Part shown: piece after piece, positions 1 through 8,928 of the stretch | Layout of the letters: the number at the start of each line of letters is the position of its first letter | Position numbering within the stretch: position 1 is the first letter of the stretch | Source: Acanthaster planci | Taxonomy: Eukaryota > Echinodermata > Asteroidea > Valvatida > Acanthasteridae | Assembly: GCF_001949145.1 (NCBI RefSeq) | Contig: NW_019091505.1 | Coordinates: 567,667 to 584,784 of the forward strand | DNA: 17,118 bases | Direction of reading: 5' to 3' | Program-made: the position numbers and the translations under genes | Notes under the pieces: generated by a model | Database searches by the model: none | What the model was told of the DNA's origin: nothing | What the model saw: the letters and a program-made list of their open reading frames with translations, nothing else

Positions 1-862
1 GATGGGACATGCACAATTTATGTGTCTATGGAATCTTTGGATGTAACATACATGGTTCTGACCATGTGGCCCTGGTCAGCGTGACTTTTGATGTCAAAAT
101 TTCAGTGGGAAAGTTATGCAGGCTTATTGCGTCTTTGTACGTGTAGGTTTGGCAACACGTGGTTGGTGTGATCTCAAAACACCCAAAATTCTGGACTGAA
201 TTTTTTGAACTTGACCCAAGACAAGCATTGACACACCAGCGATGATGTCTTCTCAAATGTACATCAGAGATATGTAAATTTTGTATTTTAATGAGATTCC
301 TCTGAGGGCAGGGCCATTTTTTCAAAACTCTTTTGAAATTTTTTTTCTCCCATTTATTAATCAAAACAACAATTTTTACATTCTGGATATCATTTAAAAC
401 ATACAATTTCAATTATAACTAATGAGATACTTTTCGTAGGCTACATTAAGTGCTACATGTTTATATAGAAAAATAGAAAAATTGAGAAATGCATTAGAAA
501 TTTTTAAAAAGCTATTTTGTAAATTAAATAACATTAGATTTAAAAACACATTCAATTAAAAAGACATGTATGCTTTCCATTTCTCAAAAATATGTTCCGG
601 TATTTTTTACACTTATTGTGCTTTGTACAAGACCTAACCCACAACGTTGACATAATGTATCCTTTGTAATCAGCCACATTGTTTTGCCATTCTTTGTCAA
701 GGAAGATCTCTCTTCAAGATGAAAGCCAGAGTTTGTAATAATTTATTTACTGACAGCCCATACCCTGCATTCATAATTTGGTTACATGCAAGGGGATCCC
801 TTAGTGATGATGTCTTAACTTTGAGAATTGAATGTTATTGTGTTTGATATTTGTTTGTGTAG
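1..862. other. Non-coding flank or upstream intron of the ELF-type gene
   Basis: I see no exon in this stretch that is convincing by splice sites, phase and family similarity. It is probably intron, because the first visible ELF exon begins in mid-codon and so needs an exon further upstream. The minus strand has one open frame (26-412, 128 codons) with no recognisable motif and no supporting splice sites. Confidence 0.5.
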
Positions 863-931
863 GTTCCCTCCCACCAAGCCCAGCAGACAGTGGGGTAGCA
901 TCAGATAAAGAGGCTGATCCCACTCAAACAG
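863..931 (+). CDS. ELF: ELF-type gene, first visible exon
   Basis: Acceptor AG is at 861-862 after TTGTTTGTGT, and donor GTACAT starts at 932. The exon is 69 bp, phase 1 at both ends. It encodes a Pro/Ser/Asp-rich acidic segment (residues 1-23 of the visible protein). It contains no recognisable domain; the call rests on splice sites and on phase fit with the next exon. Confidence 0.7.
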
Positions 932-3900
932 GTACATGTTCCGGTACTTACCTTAGTAATTATCCCATGTTTGCAAGAACACTTCAGAAACAAAGAAGTA
1001 TAGCAAGATTGTAGGTCTTGCCAACTTGCTTTGTTATTTGTATAACCAAGTTCTTATAAATGGGTTGGAAGAACAAAAACAAACATTCAAAAGAGAAACA
1101 GTTTTCTCCTATACAAGTATACGTAAAATTTAATAATATAATACAGATTTGGCTAACACTGGGGTTGTGAATGATAACAGAAAGAGGCAATATACATTAG
1201 GTATCTTATTCTACATGTTGCCACACATGGCACATAGAACAAATGTTTTGTTGGTAGTTAATGAGGAGTTCCTTTTTAAATGATCATTCCAGACGCTCAA
1301 GAAAATGACTCCGTTCTTGCCACTTCATGCCATCAACCAGGTAAATCAAAAACCAAACTTAAAGGTATTGAATGAAACAACCTTGCATGCCTTCAGTTCA
1401 GAGAGAATGTCTCCATGCATAAATTCATATGCAGAGCCTCAGAAACTCATCAGGTGAAGTTAAATTGTAACTGTCACACAGTCACTTACATGTAGCCATG
1501 TATTCCCTGTTCAAATGGAAAATACATGTGCACAAATGCATGAAAACATTGATTGGTTAGATTTAGAGGTAATTACAGGAACTGAGTGGAGGGATCATTT
1601 GACACGAACAAAACTGATTGTATAAAACTTATTCTCTCTTTAGATGCTTTGAGGCTTTTTAAATATGATAGATTTAGTGAGATCTTTCAATGTATAAAAT
1701 GTGGTTGTGGCATTGAATGAGCATTTTTGGTTTGTTTTAGATACTCACCAAGACCCTTCTGTGATAGTTAGCATGATACCTGACTATGAGGTGGAGCTAG
1801 AAAGTGATTCAGTGAATGAAGTACAGGTGCCATACTCCCCAGAGATAACACACAATTACAGCAAGAAACCAAGTAAAAAGAGTAAGTTGTAGATTTAGCA
1901 TTGCACTTGGAATAGAGCAAACTGTCTCAAGATGACTACAGAGAGGCAGATTCAGGGAGATCAAGGATACCGTGTGGCAAAAATGTCTGGTAATAAAAGA
2001 TGATCAAAGCTTCGGACTAATTAAACACCTTAAATCTATTGCAGTCTACTTGTGTATGGTAGGGGTTCGATGCACATGTAGTCAAGGCTATGTTACCGAT
2101 GAGGTCATTTGTGAAGTGATAGCGTCTCAACATTGAATAATTCTCGTTTTCTTCATACTAGGTCGGAAATCCAAGCCAAGGTCACCTGATGACTTACATG
2201 TACAGTCATCATGCAGCAAAAGAAAAACCCGAGAAAGTAAGACATGATTCAACAACATTTTATGTTATTTGTATTCTCATTTTGCATTGTACAACCTAGG
2301 GGACATTAGCCTTAGTTTCATACCATTCTCATGATGTGGATAATGTAACGGTTGTTGTTTCATATCTGTTGATGGAATTTTCATATCTGTTTATATGATA
2401 CTGTGCCTCATTTGGATTGTTGCCAACATGTTGAGAGTTTGTCATTCAGAATTAACATCACATTGTTAATTATCAAGATAGATTGTCAAGGTGTATTGTT
2501 TTCTATAAAACAACTTTTTTCTTTGCCCTACTTTGCCTGATTTAGGACTCAATAATTTTGGTAACTAGCCATTTTGGATTCCATATTTAAATTGCAGACT
2601 TCACTGTACAAATTGACTTGTTGACAGTTTGTATGATGGATTTTTCATGCGATTTGACACTATATCATTTGCTTTTGTGTACATGAATCTTTTACAACAG
2701 TGTCAAGAACTGCTCTGGAAGTCTAAATATTTTGTGTTCAGGGAGTCATTGGTGATCTGCAGATCATAATATGTGGTTGTTTGACGTTTCAAGTCATATT
2801 TAATTTTCATTTTCAGGTCATACCACCTACCTCTGGGAGTTCCTCCTGGAACTTCTTCAAAACGTGGAAACATGTCCACGTTTTATCAAATGGACCAACA
2901 GGGAAGAAGGCATCTTCAAGTTAGTGGACTCCAAAGCAGTGTCAAAGTTATGGGGTCAGCACAAAAACAAGCCAGACATGAACTATGAAACAATGGGCAG
3001 GGCATTAAGGTGAGAGGTCAGATGAAGGGCTCTAGAAGCAATTAGAACTCTTCACTGGGTAGTCTCATTAATTACTTGCATGAAATAGGAATGACAGCTG
3101 AGATCACAATAGGTCGAACCAATAGGCTTGTCATTGTCTCTATAGTTGCCCAACCTATGCAGATTCCTGATCTATTGTGCCAATATCATGCATCAGTTCT
3201 ACATGTCTTCCTTTTTTAATATGCCTTATGTGGATACAGGGGACTAGATTTGTTGTCTGAAAGTATTTTTGTTGTTGATTTCAGGAACTTGATCAGGCAT
3301 AAGGGTCATTCAAAATTTGGGGTCTAAAAGTGTGACATTTTTGTGTCCCTGACCTGTGTGATTTGACAGGGAAATATCCTTGGAATTGATTTCAAACTAC
3401 TTGTATCTCTATTTGTTTGGCAGGTAATTTGCATTAATTCTTTACTCTTGGAAATTAAAGCATGTGTTGTGAACTTACAAATCGTATGTCAGATGTGACA
3501 GGGACACGGAAAAATTGGCCCCCAAATTTGTAGAATGACCTATAAGGTATATTTATAATTATTGGATGGGAGAAATCCCAGAACATTTTCATGATCGGGG
3601 TCTGTTCATTTTTGAACAGGTGGTTCCTAGAAGCCAAAGAATAGAAATTTCAACTCCAGACTGCAGTCTAGCTAAGAGTTCCTTGAGAGAAAACACAAGG
3701 AAGTCTATGTTCTAGGTTTGGAAGAGTTCAATGCTACAAAATCAAGTATAGGCTGACAAATCCAATATATTTGATATTGTGAACGTTACCAGACATGGAA
3801 TACTGCCCCAACATCCTTTCACCTGTACTGGCATGCAAAGCTATTTCTTGTCTTGACAGATACTACTATCAACGAGGTATTCTAGCAAAGGTGGATGGAC

Positions 3901-3962
3901 AGAGGCTTGTCTACAAATTCTGTGAAATTCCCAAGAACATCACCGAGGTGGAATGTAGCTGA
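863..3962 (+). CDS. ELF: ELF/E74-type ETS transcription factor, 3' part (six exons, 5' end outside window)
   Basis: Exons: 863-931, 1293-1340, 1741-1881, 2162-2236, 2817-3009, 3860-3962 (stop TGA 3960-3962). All introns are GT-AG and the reading phase matches across each one, giving 209 visible residues. Order: acidic Ser/Asp/Glu-rich segment (residues about 1-80), basic Lys/Arg/Ser linker (about 80-112), ETS winged-helix domain (about 114-200). Within the ETS domain I see the three family tryptophans (118, 137, 157), the [16 protein letters not shown] recognition-helix region with arginines 173 and 176, and [18 protein letters not shown]. The [13 protein letters not shown] and RGILAKV blocks place it with ELF1/2/4 and insect E74 rather than ETS1, ERG or ESE. 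Such proteins bind GGAA sites in nuclear DNA and regulate transcription. Oddity: only nine residues follow the domain, unlike vertebrate ELF1/2/4, which have a long C-terminal part, but like Drosophila E74. The N-terminus is missing. Confidence 0.93.
1293..1340 (+). CDS. ELF: ELF-type gene, 48-bp small exon
   Basis: Acceptor CATTCCAG ends at 1292 and donor GTAAAT starts at 1341. It encodes [16 protein letters not shown], phase 1 at both ends. It is short and without a known motif, but it joins its neighbours without a frameshift, restoring Asp codons at both junctions. It could be an alternatively used cassette exon. Confidence 0.65.
1741..1881 (+). CDS. ELF: ELF-type gene, acidic-segment exon
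   Basis: Acceptor TTTGTTTTAG ends at 1740 and donor GTAAGT starts at 1882. The exon is 141 bp, phase 1 at both ends, residues 41-86. It is rich in Asp, Glu and Ser, with [16 protein letters not shown] as its core, and turns basic at the end (KKPSKK). Acidic stretches N-terminal to the ETS domain are typical of ELF proteins; an activating role is inferred. Confidence 0.85.
2162..2236 (+). CDS. ELF: ELF-type gene, basic-linker exon
   Basis: Acceptor AG is at 2160-2161 and donor GTAAGA starts at 2237. The exon is 75 bp, phase 1 at both ends, residues 88-111. It starts [10 protein letters not shown] and ends SKRKTRE, a Lys/Arg-rich linker like the one found just before the ETS domain in ELF proteins. 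It probably contributes to nuclear import or non-specific DNA contact. Confidence 0.88.
2817..3009 (+). CDS. ELF: ELF-type gene, ETS domain N-terminal exon
   Basis: Acceptor CATTTTCAG ends at 2816 and donor GTGAGA starts at 3010. It encodes the ETS domain from [13 protein letters not shown] through [10 protein letters not shown]. It includes all three family tryptophans and the recognition helix up to Arg173. The exon ends in phase 2 inside the codon for Arg176, a DNA-contacting arginine. An intron just before the YYY block is a known position in this gene family. Confidence 0.96.
3290..3550. repeat. Imperfect inverted repeat inside the ETS-splitting intron
   Basis: The left arm (about 3296-3352) and right arm (about 3489-3548) are near reverse complements. 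Shared blocks are GGTCATTC, AAATTTGGGG and TTTTT..GTGTCCCTG, with one indel of roughly a dozen bases between the second and third blocks. The loop is about 135 bases. It could be a decayed foldback or MITE-type element, or a hairpin formed in the pre-mRNA. I see no target-site duplication. Confidence 0.55.
3860..3962 (+). CDS. ELF: ELF-type gene, terminal coding exon (wing of ETS domain plus short tail)
   Basis: Acceptor CTTGACAG ends at 3859; the stop codon is TGA at 3960-3962. The exon completes Arg176 and encodes [20 protein letters not shown], the beta-strand/wing part of the ETS fold. It then gives a tail ending ITEVECS before the stop. The tail resembles the short acidic ending of Drosophila E74. 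The stop is in the same exon, so no long C-terminal region can be made unless this exon is spliced differently. Confidence 0.95.
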
Positions 3963-4247
3963 ATAATAGGAATGTACAGTATTGCAAGGAAATCACTCCA
4001 TATCATGGGTACCACTGTGTATTGTGTTGATAGATGGATGATAGTACATGTACATTTAGGTTCTTACCCGTTATTAGCCTTGGCTGTAGGATGTGGCCAT
4101 TCAGGCTGACTCAGGTGTAACCATTGGGTGTGCCACCTTGGTGTAGCTGTCTGCATATTATAGTGGTGCCAAGTCCATGCTGCAAACTGGTGTATTGAGT
4201 GACGTCAGGTTTACAATCCCAATATTCCAAAAAGACAGTGATCACAT

Positions 4248-4253
4248 ATTAAA
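4248..4253 (+). terminator. Possible ELF poly(A) signal (ATTAAA)
   Basis: This is the common ATTAAA variant, about 285 bases after the ELF stop codon, on the + strand. It would give a short 3' UTR. Support is weak because such hexamers arise often in AT-rich DNA and no clear GT-rich downstream element is evident. Confidence 0.2.
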
Positions 4254-4846
4254 GATCTCTGACAATACAAAGACCTATGCAATAACGACGTGCTTATTTA
4301 GTCTTATGTTTGATCACTCATCTAACTGTTATTCTTTTAGCCAGTTATTGACACTGTTGAGGAAAGTTTCATATGGAAGTTTTCAAGAAGTTTTCTCAGT
4401 GTACTGCTTTTGCCGTTGAAAAGCTGCAGTGAGAAAACAAACGTCATTCGTAGCTTTCAGGGTGTCTATTTGGACATTTTGCACTTCTGCCACTTGACAC
4501 CTCCCCCAAAGGAATATCCAAATGTACTAAAGGCCTTTCAAAGTGTACAGGAAAACCTAGTATTTCTTGGATTTCGCACTGCAGTGCAGAAAATTTATTT
4601 AACTTCTGGAAATAAGAATTGCTTGCCTGGGATATTAATATTTTGCTGCCAAAATAATTCCATTTGTAAAAAGAAATGAACTGACACTGAGAGAGATGTT
4701 GTGTGTGGGGAGCGAGTTGAAACATAAAAAGAAATTTTATTTTTATGTTATGTAACTATACTTGTACAATTTTAAAGTGAAGTATGGTTCAATTGCCTAA
4801 AGTGAGATTTGGTTGACTTTGTAAATATGTATGAAAGTTCTCTCAA

Positions 4847-4880
4847 ATGTGAGTAGATTAGATACTCACATAGATTAGAT
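4847..4880. repeat. Small perfect hairpin with overlapping direct repeat
   Basis: The stem ATGTGAGTA (4847-4855) pairs perfectly with TACTCACAT (4863-4871) across a 7-base loop (GATTAGA). TAGATTAGAT also occurs twice, at 4854-4863 and 4871-4880. No function is evident. It lies about 0.9 kb beyond the ELF stop codon. Confidence 0.5.
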
Positions 4881-6818
4881 GGAGGTCAAACCACAAGCCC
4901 TATGTGTTCATAAACATTAATGGGTTTCGTAAACTTTATTCAGTGTACGTAATTGTAAATTGTCGAAGGTATCGGATTCATTGAGAAATAATTTTTCCTT
5001 CCTCTGGACACTTTGCCTCCAAGTATCACATTTCAATTTGGTCTCATAAAGACAAAATGGACATTGAAATACTGAACAGTTATCCTGATGAAAGGATAGT
5101 TAAAGGTTTCGACTTATTCTAGATTTCTAGTCAGGTTTTTTGGTCTTCATTACTGAGGTGACGTACTGCAGCCACTCGTATCTGTGGGAAAAGTCAAGAA
5201 CTATAGAGACGGCATTCAATTTTTGTGGTTAGTTTTTAATAATTATTGACTGAACCCAACAGAATTGTCTAATTCTGTTAGAATTAATATCTACATGAAA
5301 TGCTAGTTGACAAATTGGTGAACACGATTCCAGGCAGATTGTACATATTGCTGAAGATGAATATTTAGTGGTGAAAAGCTTTGAAAAAAGGTTTTGGTTG
5401 GAGTGGTGAGTTTATAAAAACCTACCAGCTGATTATTCTTGACAAAGAATGGGTAGCAGATAGTTAAATTCTGAAACATTCTCAAACAATAATGCCCCCC
5501 TGGATAATTATTGTCATTCAATGAATTGAAGTTACACATGCTGTGTATGATGAACATGTTATATGCAGCAGCTTAAAGTAGCTCAAAAATCCCCTTGAAA
5601 ACCAACATACATGTAGTCTTTCAAACTGTTTGAAGCTGAAGTGATCAGATCCTCAGCCTAGATTTATTGAACTTGTTGCATAAGGTCTTGAAATGAACTG
5701 AGAAAATACACTGAGTAATGTGATCGCCACATCCAAAAAGGAGTTTCTTCCAGCTTAGCAATACAGGTAACAGTAGTAACTTTGTTAATGAATAACACTT
5801 GAATATAAGAATGCACATTACTCCAAACCTGTCATCTTTGAGTTGCAGTTTGGGAAGAGGCATGCACACAGTTTGAATTCATAGGCCACCACACTTGGAG
5901 GGTTTTAAGCCCGAATTCCCAACTAATGAATATACTTGCAACATGCTTTGGTTTATTTCAAGTTTACATACAACTGCAGTATTCTTACTGAAGGAAACAC
6001 TTTGACGACATGCTTGGTTTTGACTGCCAGATAGGAACTATCAATTATGCCGGGGTATACGTAAAAGTAGATAGCATAGAGGCATTCATGGAAACAACAT
6101 AAAATCTAGAACTACAGGGCAACATCACTGTTAATGAATGTGTAAATATGGACATAAGCTACAAGAATTGTTACGTCCAAAATAGTTGACATGTTTGTGT
6201 TTGAATTTGTTCAGCTCTTTTGTTTCAGATTCCAAATCAAAACATGAGTGCAAGTGAACCATTGTTGGTGTTTTTAATACAGATTGCTGTACGAATGACG
6301 TACATATCATACATGTACCAGTGTGGGTGTTAAGAGACTATCGGTAGTGGCCCCTAGATAGCAGGTGTTGAATGGTTGTGTAATTGCATAGGAAATAACC
6401 AGAGTCTGTTGTATTCAATCACTGTTCGTATCTACAGTTTGACAATCGGGCTACAAGTGGAAAGTTTCCATGGACTAAATTCAGTCTTCTTCAAGAGAAT
6501 CATCAATGTGTACATGGTCAAATCTATCTCGTACACTTTACTGTTGATAGGCTGTTGACTTGCCAGGCCACAGTTCTACTGTAAAACTCCTTTGATAAAA
6601 TCATGATGTATGTCTCTTCTACTTCAACTGTTCAAAAAGCCATAATGCAATTTTTGAGAGGTAACTACATATCTGTTGGTTTCTTTCCCGTATTTCCATA
6701 CATTTTAGCAAACTCCATTGTTATTGAGATTTTTATAATGTGTAAATATCATGGTTGTTTCATACTTTTTAATGAAAGTCGATGATTCCATAAAATTTGT
6801 TTTGACTGAAAAATCTGA

Positions 6819-6914
6819 ATAAGAAGGCTAGCTTTGTCATGTGCAGATGACACCTGCCTGGCGTTTGGCTCTGACCAATTGAAGGCACTGTCTGATGACA
6901 TTGCGTATTTATAG
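6819..6914 (+). mobile_element. Decayed non-LTR retrotransposon reverse-transcriptase fragment
   Basis: A 31-codon open stretch encodes LSCADDTCLAFGSD followed by QLKALSDDI. ADDT followed by a hydrophobic strand and then an amphipathic helix is the layout of reverse-transcriptase motif C (usually YADD or FADD) and the segment after it in LINE-type elements. The usual aromatic residue before ADD is Cys here (TGT, one base from TAT). The frame is closed by TGA just upstream (6816-6818) and by TAG at 6912-6914, so this is a relic. I see no other RT blocks nearby. The family cannot be named from so little. Confidence 0.45.
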
Positions 6915-8109
6915 AAGTGTACATGTATCATGTGGAGCTATTAAACACAAGGAATAAGCACATACAGAGACCGAAAGGGTCAATGGTGGCCACTGCAAGG
7001 ACACATCAAGTTACGCGCTGCTTGCGGGCTAAAAGGAATGCTGGGAGTTGCTACCACTAGGAATACGAATTGTGATAGAAATATCGCAGTTTATATTTTG
7101 GGTATATGTTCTCTACCGCCAGAACCACAAAACGTCATAACTGACTTTAAAACGTCTGATTTTTACCAAATAAACACCACAGATTGGGAATTTTCGAGCG
7201 CATCTGCAAGGATCACTCACTGACTCCTGAGGACTGCTGAAGAGAACTGCACATCTTCTTTGTGCATCTTTTCCATAATTTATTTACTCCAGTATGCCGC
7301 AATGAAACACAGCAAGTCTGTGGTTTACAAGCTACCTGGCGGTGGCGATCACTGTGTACAAAGTATGTCTAGGGTCTTCAAGACTGGGGCCGGTAACTGC
7401 GCTCTGTCTGTGGAGCTGACAAAAGCGGTTAACTGGAGTACGGTCTGTGGGGACTTCGTGCCGACCCCATGTGTTTAATAGCTCTGCCATCATACAAAAC
7501 ACTGGTTGCAGTTTTGTTTTTTTTTTTACCAGAAGCAAGGTTTCTAAATACATGCATACATTCAGTTCATTGAAACTGTGTTGCCTTTGCTGCAGTGTAA
7601 GTACAGTGCTTTCAGTTGGTAAAGAATTGCCAATGAGATAAACTAATGGGGTTACATCTGAGGTGCAACATTTGACCATGCCGCAGAGTCAACAGAGAGG
7701 TGTGTCATATCAGTTGTAAATGCATTAAAAGAGGGTGAAAATGAACCCGCTACAGGTCAAAAAAATACTGCAGTTTCTAATGAGCAACGAACAAGATTCC
7801 AGAAAACATGCTCCTTAGAATATGGAAACACAGAATCTTTGGGACGATAGTTACATCCGTGTGTAAACTAAATCTCCCATGTTTTCCAAATATGTGCCCC
7901 ACCTAATAATGCCAAAGTCACTGGTGAGTAAAAGGCCTTTACAAGAATCTTGCACAATGGAAATATTGAGTGACGCATCAAAACGAGGAGTTCAGTTTGG
8001 TCTAATGCAAACTACATACATGTATTACTGAAAAAAAAAAGATCTTAAGACTCGTTTTGTTGGAGCTGGTCACATACAATTTGGAACTTGATAACTTTAC
8101 TAGGTTACT
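6915..8109. other. Intergenic stretch with a CpG-richer patch (about 7000-7480)
   Basis: Around 7000-7480 CpG dinucleotides and G+C are visibly denser than in the flanks. There is a ZNF143-like core at 7035-7055. A short open frame on the + strand (ATG at 7302, stop near 7476) has no family resemblance that I recognise. T11 at 7517-7527 and A10 at 8031-8040 are simple tracts. The patch could be an unannotated promoter with a first exon, or part of an old transposon next to the RT relic. I cannot decide from sequence alone. Confidence 0.35.
7035..7055 (-). promoter_or_regulatory. ZNF143/THAP11-like binding core
   Basis: Read on the minus strand the site contains CAACTCCCAGCATTCC. This closely fits the TCCCAGMATGC core of the ZNF143 (Staf) site known from animal promoters of snRNA, tRNA-Sec and housekeeping genes. 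The ACTACA half of the long site is not conserved. It lies in the CpG-richer patch, but no obvious gene starts beside it. Confidence 0.35.
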
Positions 8110-8130
8110 TTCTGAAACAATTTTGAATAG

Positions 8131-8136
8131 TTTATT
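8131..8136 (-). terminator. NFXL1: Candidate NFXL1 poly(A) signal (AATAAA on minus strand)
   Basis: TTTATT on the + strand reads AATAAA on the NFXL1 strand, about 620 bases beyond its stop codon. It is the first canonical hexamer that I find downstream of the stop. It implies a 3' UTR of roughly 640 bases (8754 down to about 8110). Cleavage position is unknown. Confidence 0.35.
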
Positions 8137-8409
8137 TTTGGGTTCAGACGAAATTCTAAATTGAGTAATAAAAAAGATGAAACTACATGTCCATGTATAG
8201 CAGGACAGATTTTTTGCATGAGGGTGAAACATCAGCATGGTATACGTTAGCCTCTGAAATCTGGGAACAATGAATGGCTTAAGATCTAAATTCATCTCGG
8301 CCAAGATGTACAGGTTCCAAACCATTTCTCCAAAAGAAAAAAAACAATCCTATCCATTCTTGGTTATCTTACTGCCACCATTACTGTTTTGCTCTTAATA
8401 TAACTATAT

Positions 8410-8424
8410 CTATAGAGGGCGCTG
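8410..8424 (+). promoter_or_regulatory. CTCF-like core motif
   Basis: CTATAGAGGGCGCTG matches the AGRKGGCGCT heart of the bilaterian CTCF consensus. It sits between the convergent ELF and NFXL1 genes, within the predicted NFXL1 3' UTR. A single short match can arise by chance. Confidence 0.35.
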
Positions 8425-8754
8425 TTCCACCTGGCTGTGAAGGCAACATGTTACTGTTGTCCATTCACTGGTAGGTCTTCCACAACTCGGCTATGGCTCT
8501 GTTATTTTGTGCAGTGCCCACGGTAATTTATGAAATGTTTACTGCAACTTTGGTCTTGGATAATTTGAAATTTCTTTTGGTGGAAAGTGGAGCTGCCTGG
8601 ACCCAAAGGGTCTGAACTTAGCAGACTGACTTCATGAAACTGATGCTTGCGAACGGAGAAAAAGCAGAAAACCACCACCATAAATACCAATACCGTTTGA
8701 CCAAATAATTAAGATACAACATCTGTGCTTGAAAATCTTTGATCTGGAATGTAC

Positions 8755-8928
8755 TTAATCCCACAACAAACCATAGAGTAGAACAGCTGCAACAATGGTA
8801 ACTGGAAGTGACACCAGAATAAGTTTCTTGTGTTTTTGCCAGAAGCTTGGATGCACAATGTCTTCCTTTCTCCGTCGCTCTCGACGTTTCTTGCCTTTCG
8901 TTAAACGTTCGTATTCCTCCAGGTCTCT
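8755..8928 (-). CDS. NFXL1: NFXL1 last coding exon: coiled-coil end and membrane anchor
   Basis: Acceptor GCCATGCAG precedes 8928; the stop is TAA at 8757-8755. It encodes [20 protein letters not shown], then [12 protein letters not shown] and a run of Leu/Val/Ala/Ile ending LLYGLLWD. Vertebrate NFXL1 also ends with a WQKHK motif, a hydrophobic helix and a very short tail. The helix is placed like a tail anchor, with the basic, finger-bearing part predicted to face the cytosol. Confidence 0.93.
   Translation of the reverse strand, partial: RDLEEYERLTKGKKRRERRRKEDIVHPSFWQKHKKLILVSLPVTIVAAVLLYGLLWD

Larger units (their letters stand above)
3963..6818. other. 3' UTR of the ELF-type gene and intergenic DNA
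   Basis: The start must be ELF 3' UTR. A weak ATTAAA poly(A) signal is at 4248-4253; I found no AATAAA on the + strand in this interval. The rest is AT-rich DNA with short open frames (up to about 93 codons) that show no motif, splice logic or family likeness. Apart from the hairpin at 4847-4871 I see nothing functional. Confidence 0.5.

Noticed and set aside
26-412. 128-codon open frame on the minus strand, the longest in the window
   Set aside because: I recognise no motif or family, and it has no clear splice partners. It may be chance or part of an unrecognised repeat. A translated search would decide; a hit to a known protein would reverse this.
2030-2080. Possible tRNA from a GGTTCGA word
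   Set aside because: No A box at proper spacing, no acceptor stem and no cloverleaf pairing could be found.
6334-6360. CTCF-like CTAGGGGCCAC word on the minus strand
   Set aside because: It lacks the GGCGC part of the core and fits the consensus clearly less well than the word at 8410-8424.
7300-7530. Structured pol III RNA (7SK, RNase P or MRP RNA, snRNA) ending at the T11 tract
   Set aside because: I looked for the conserved elements of these RNAs and found none. The T tract alone is not evidence.
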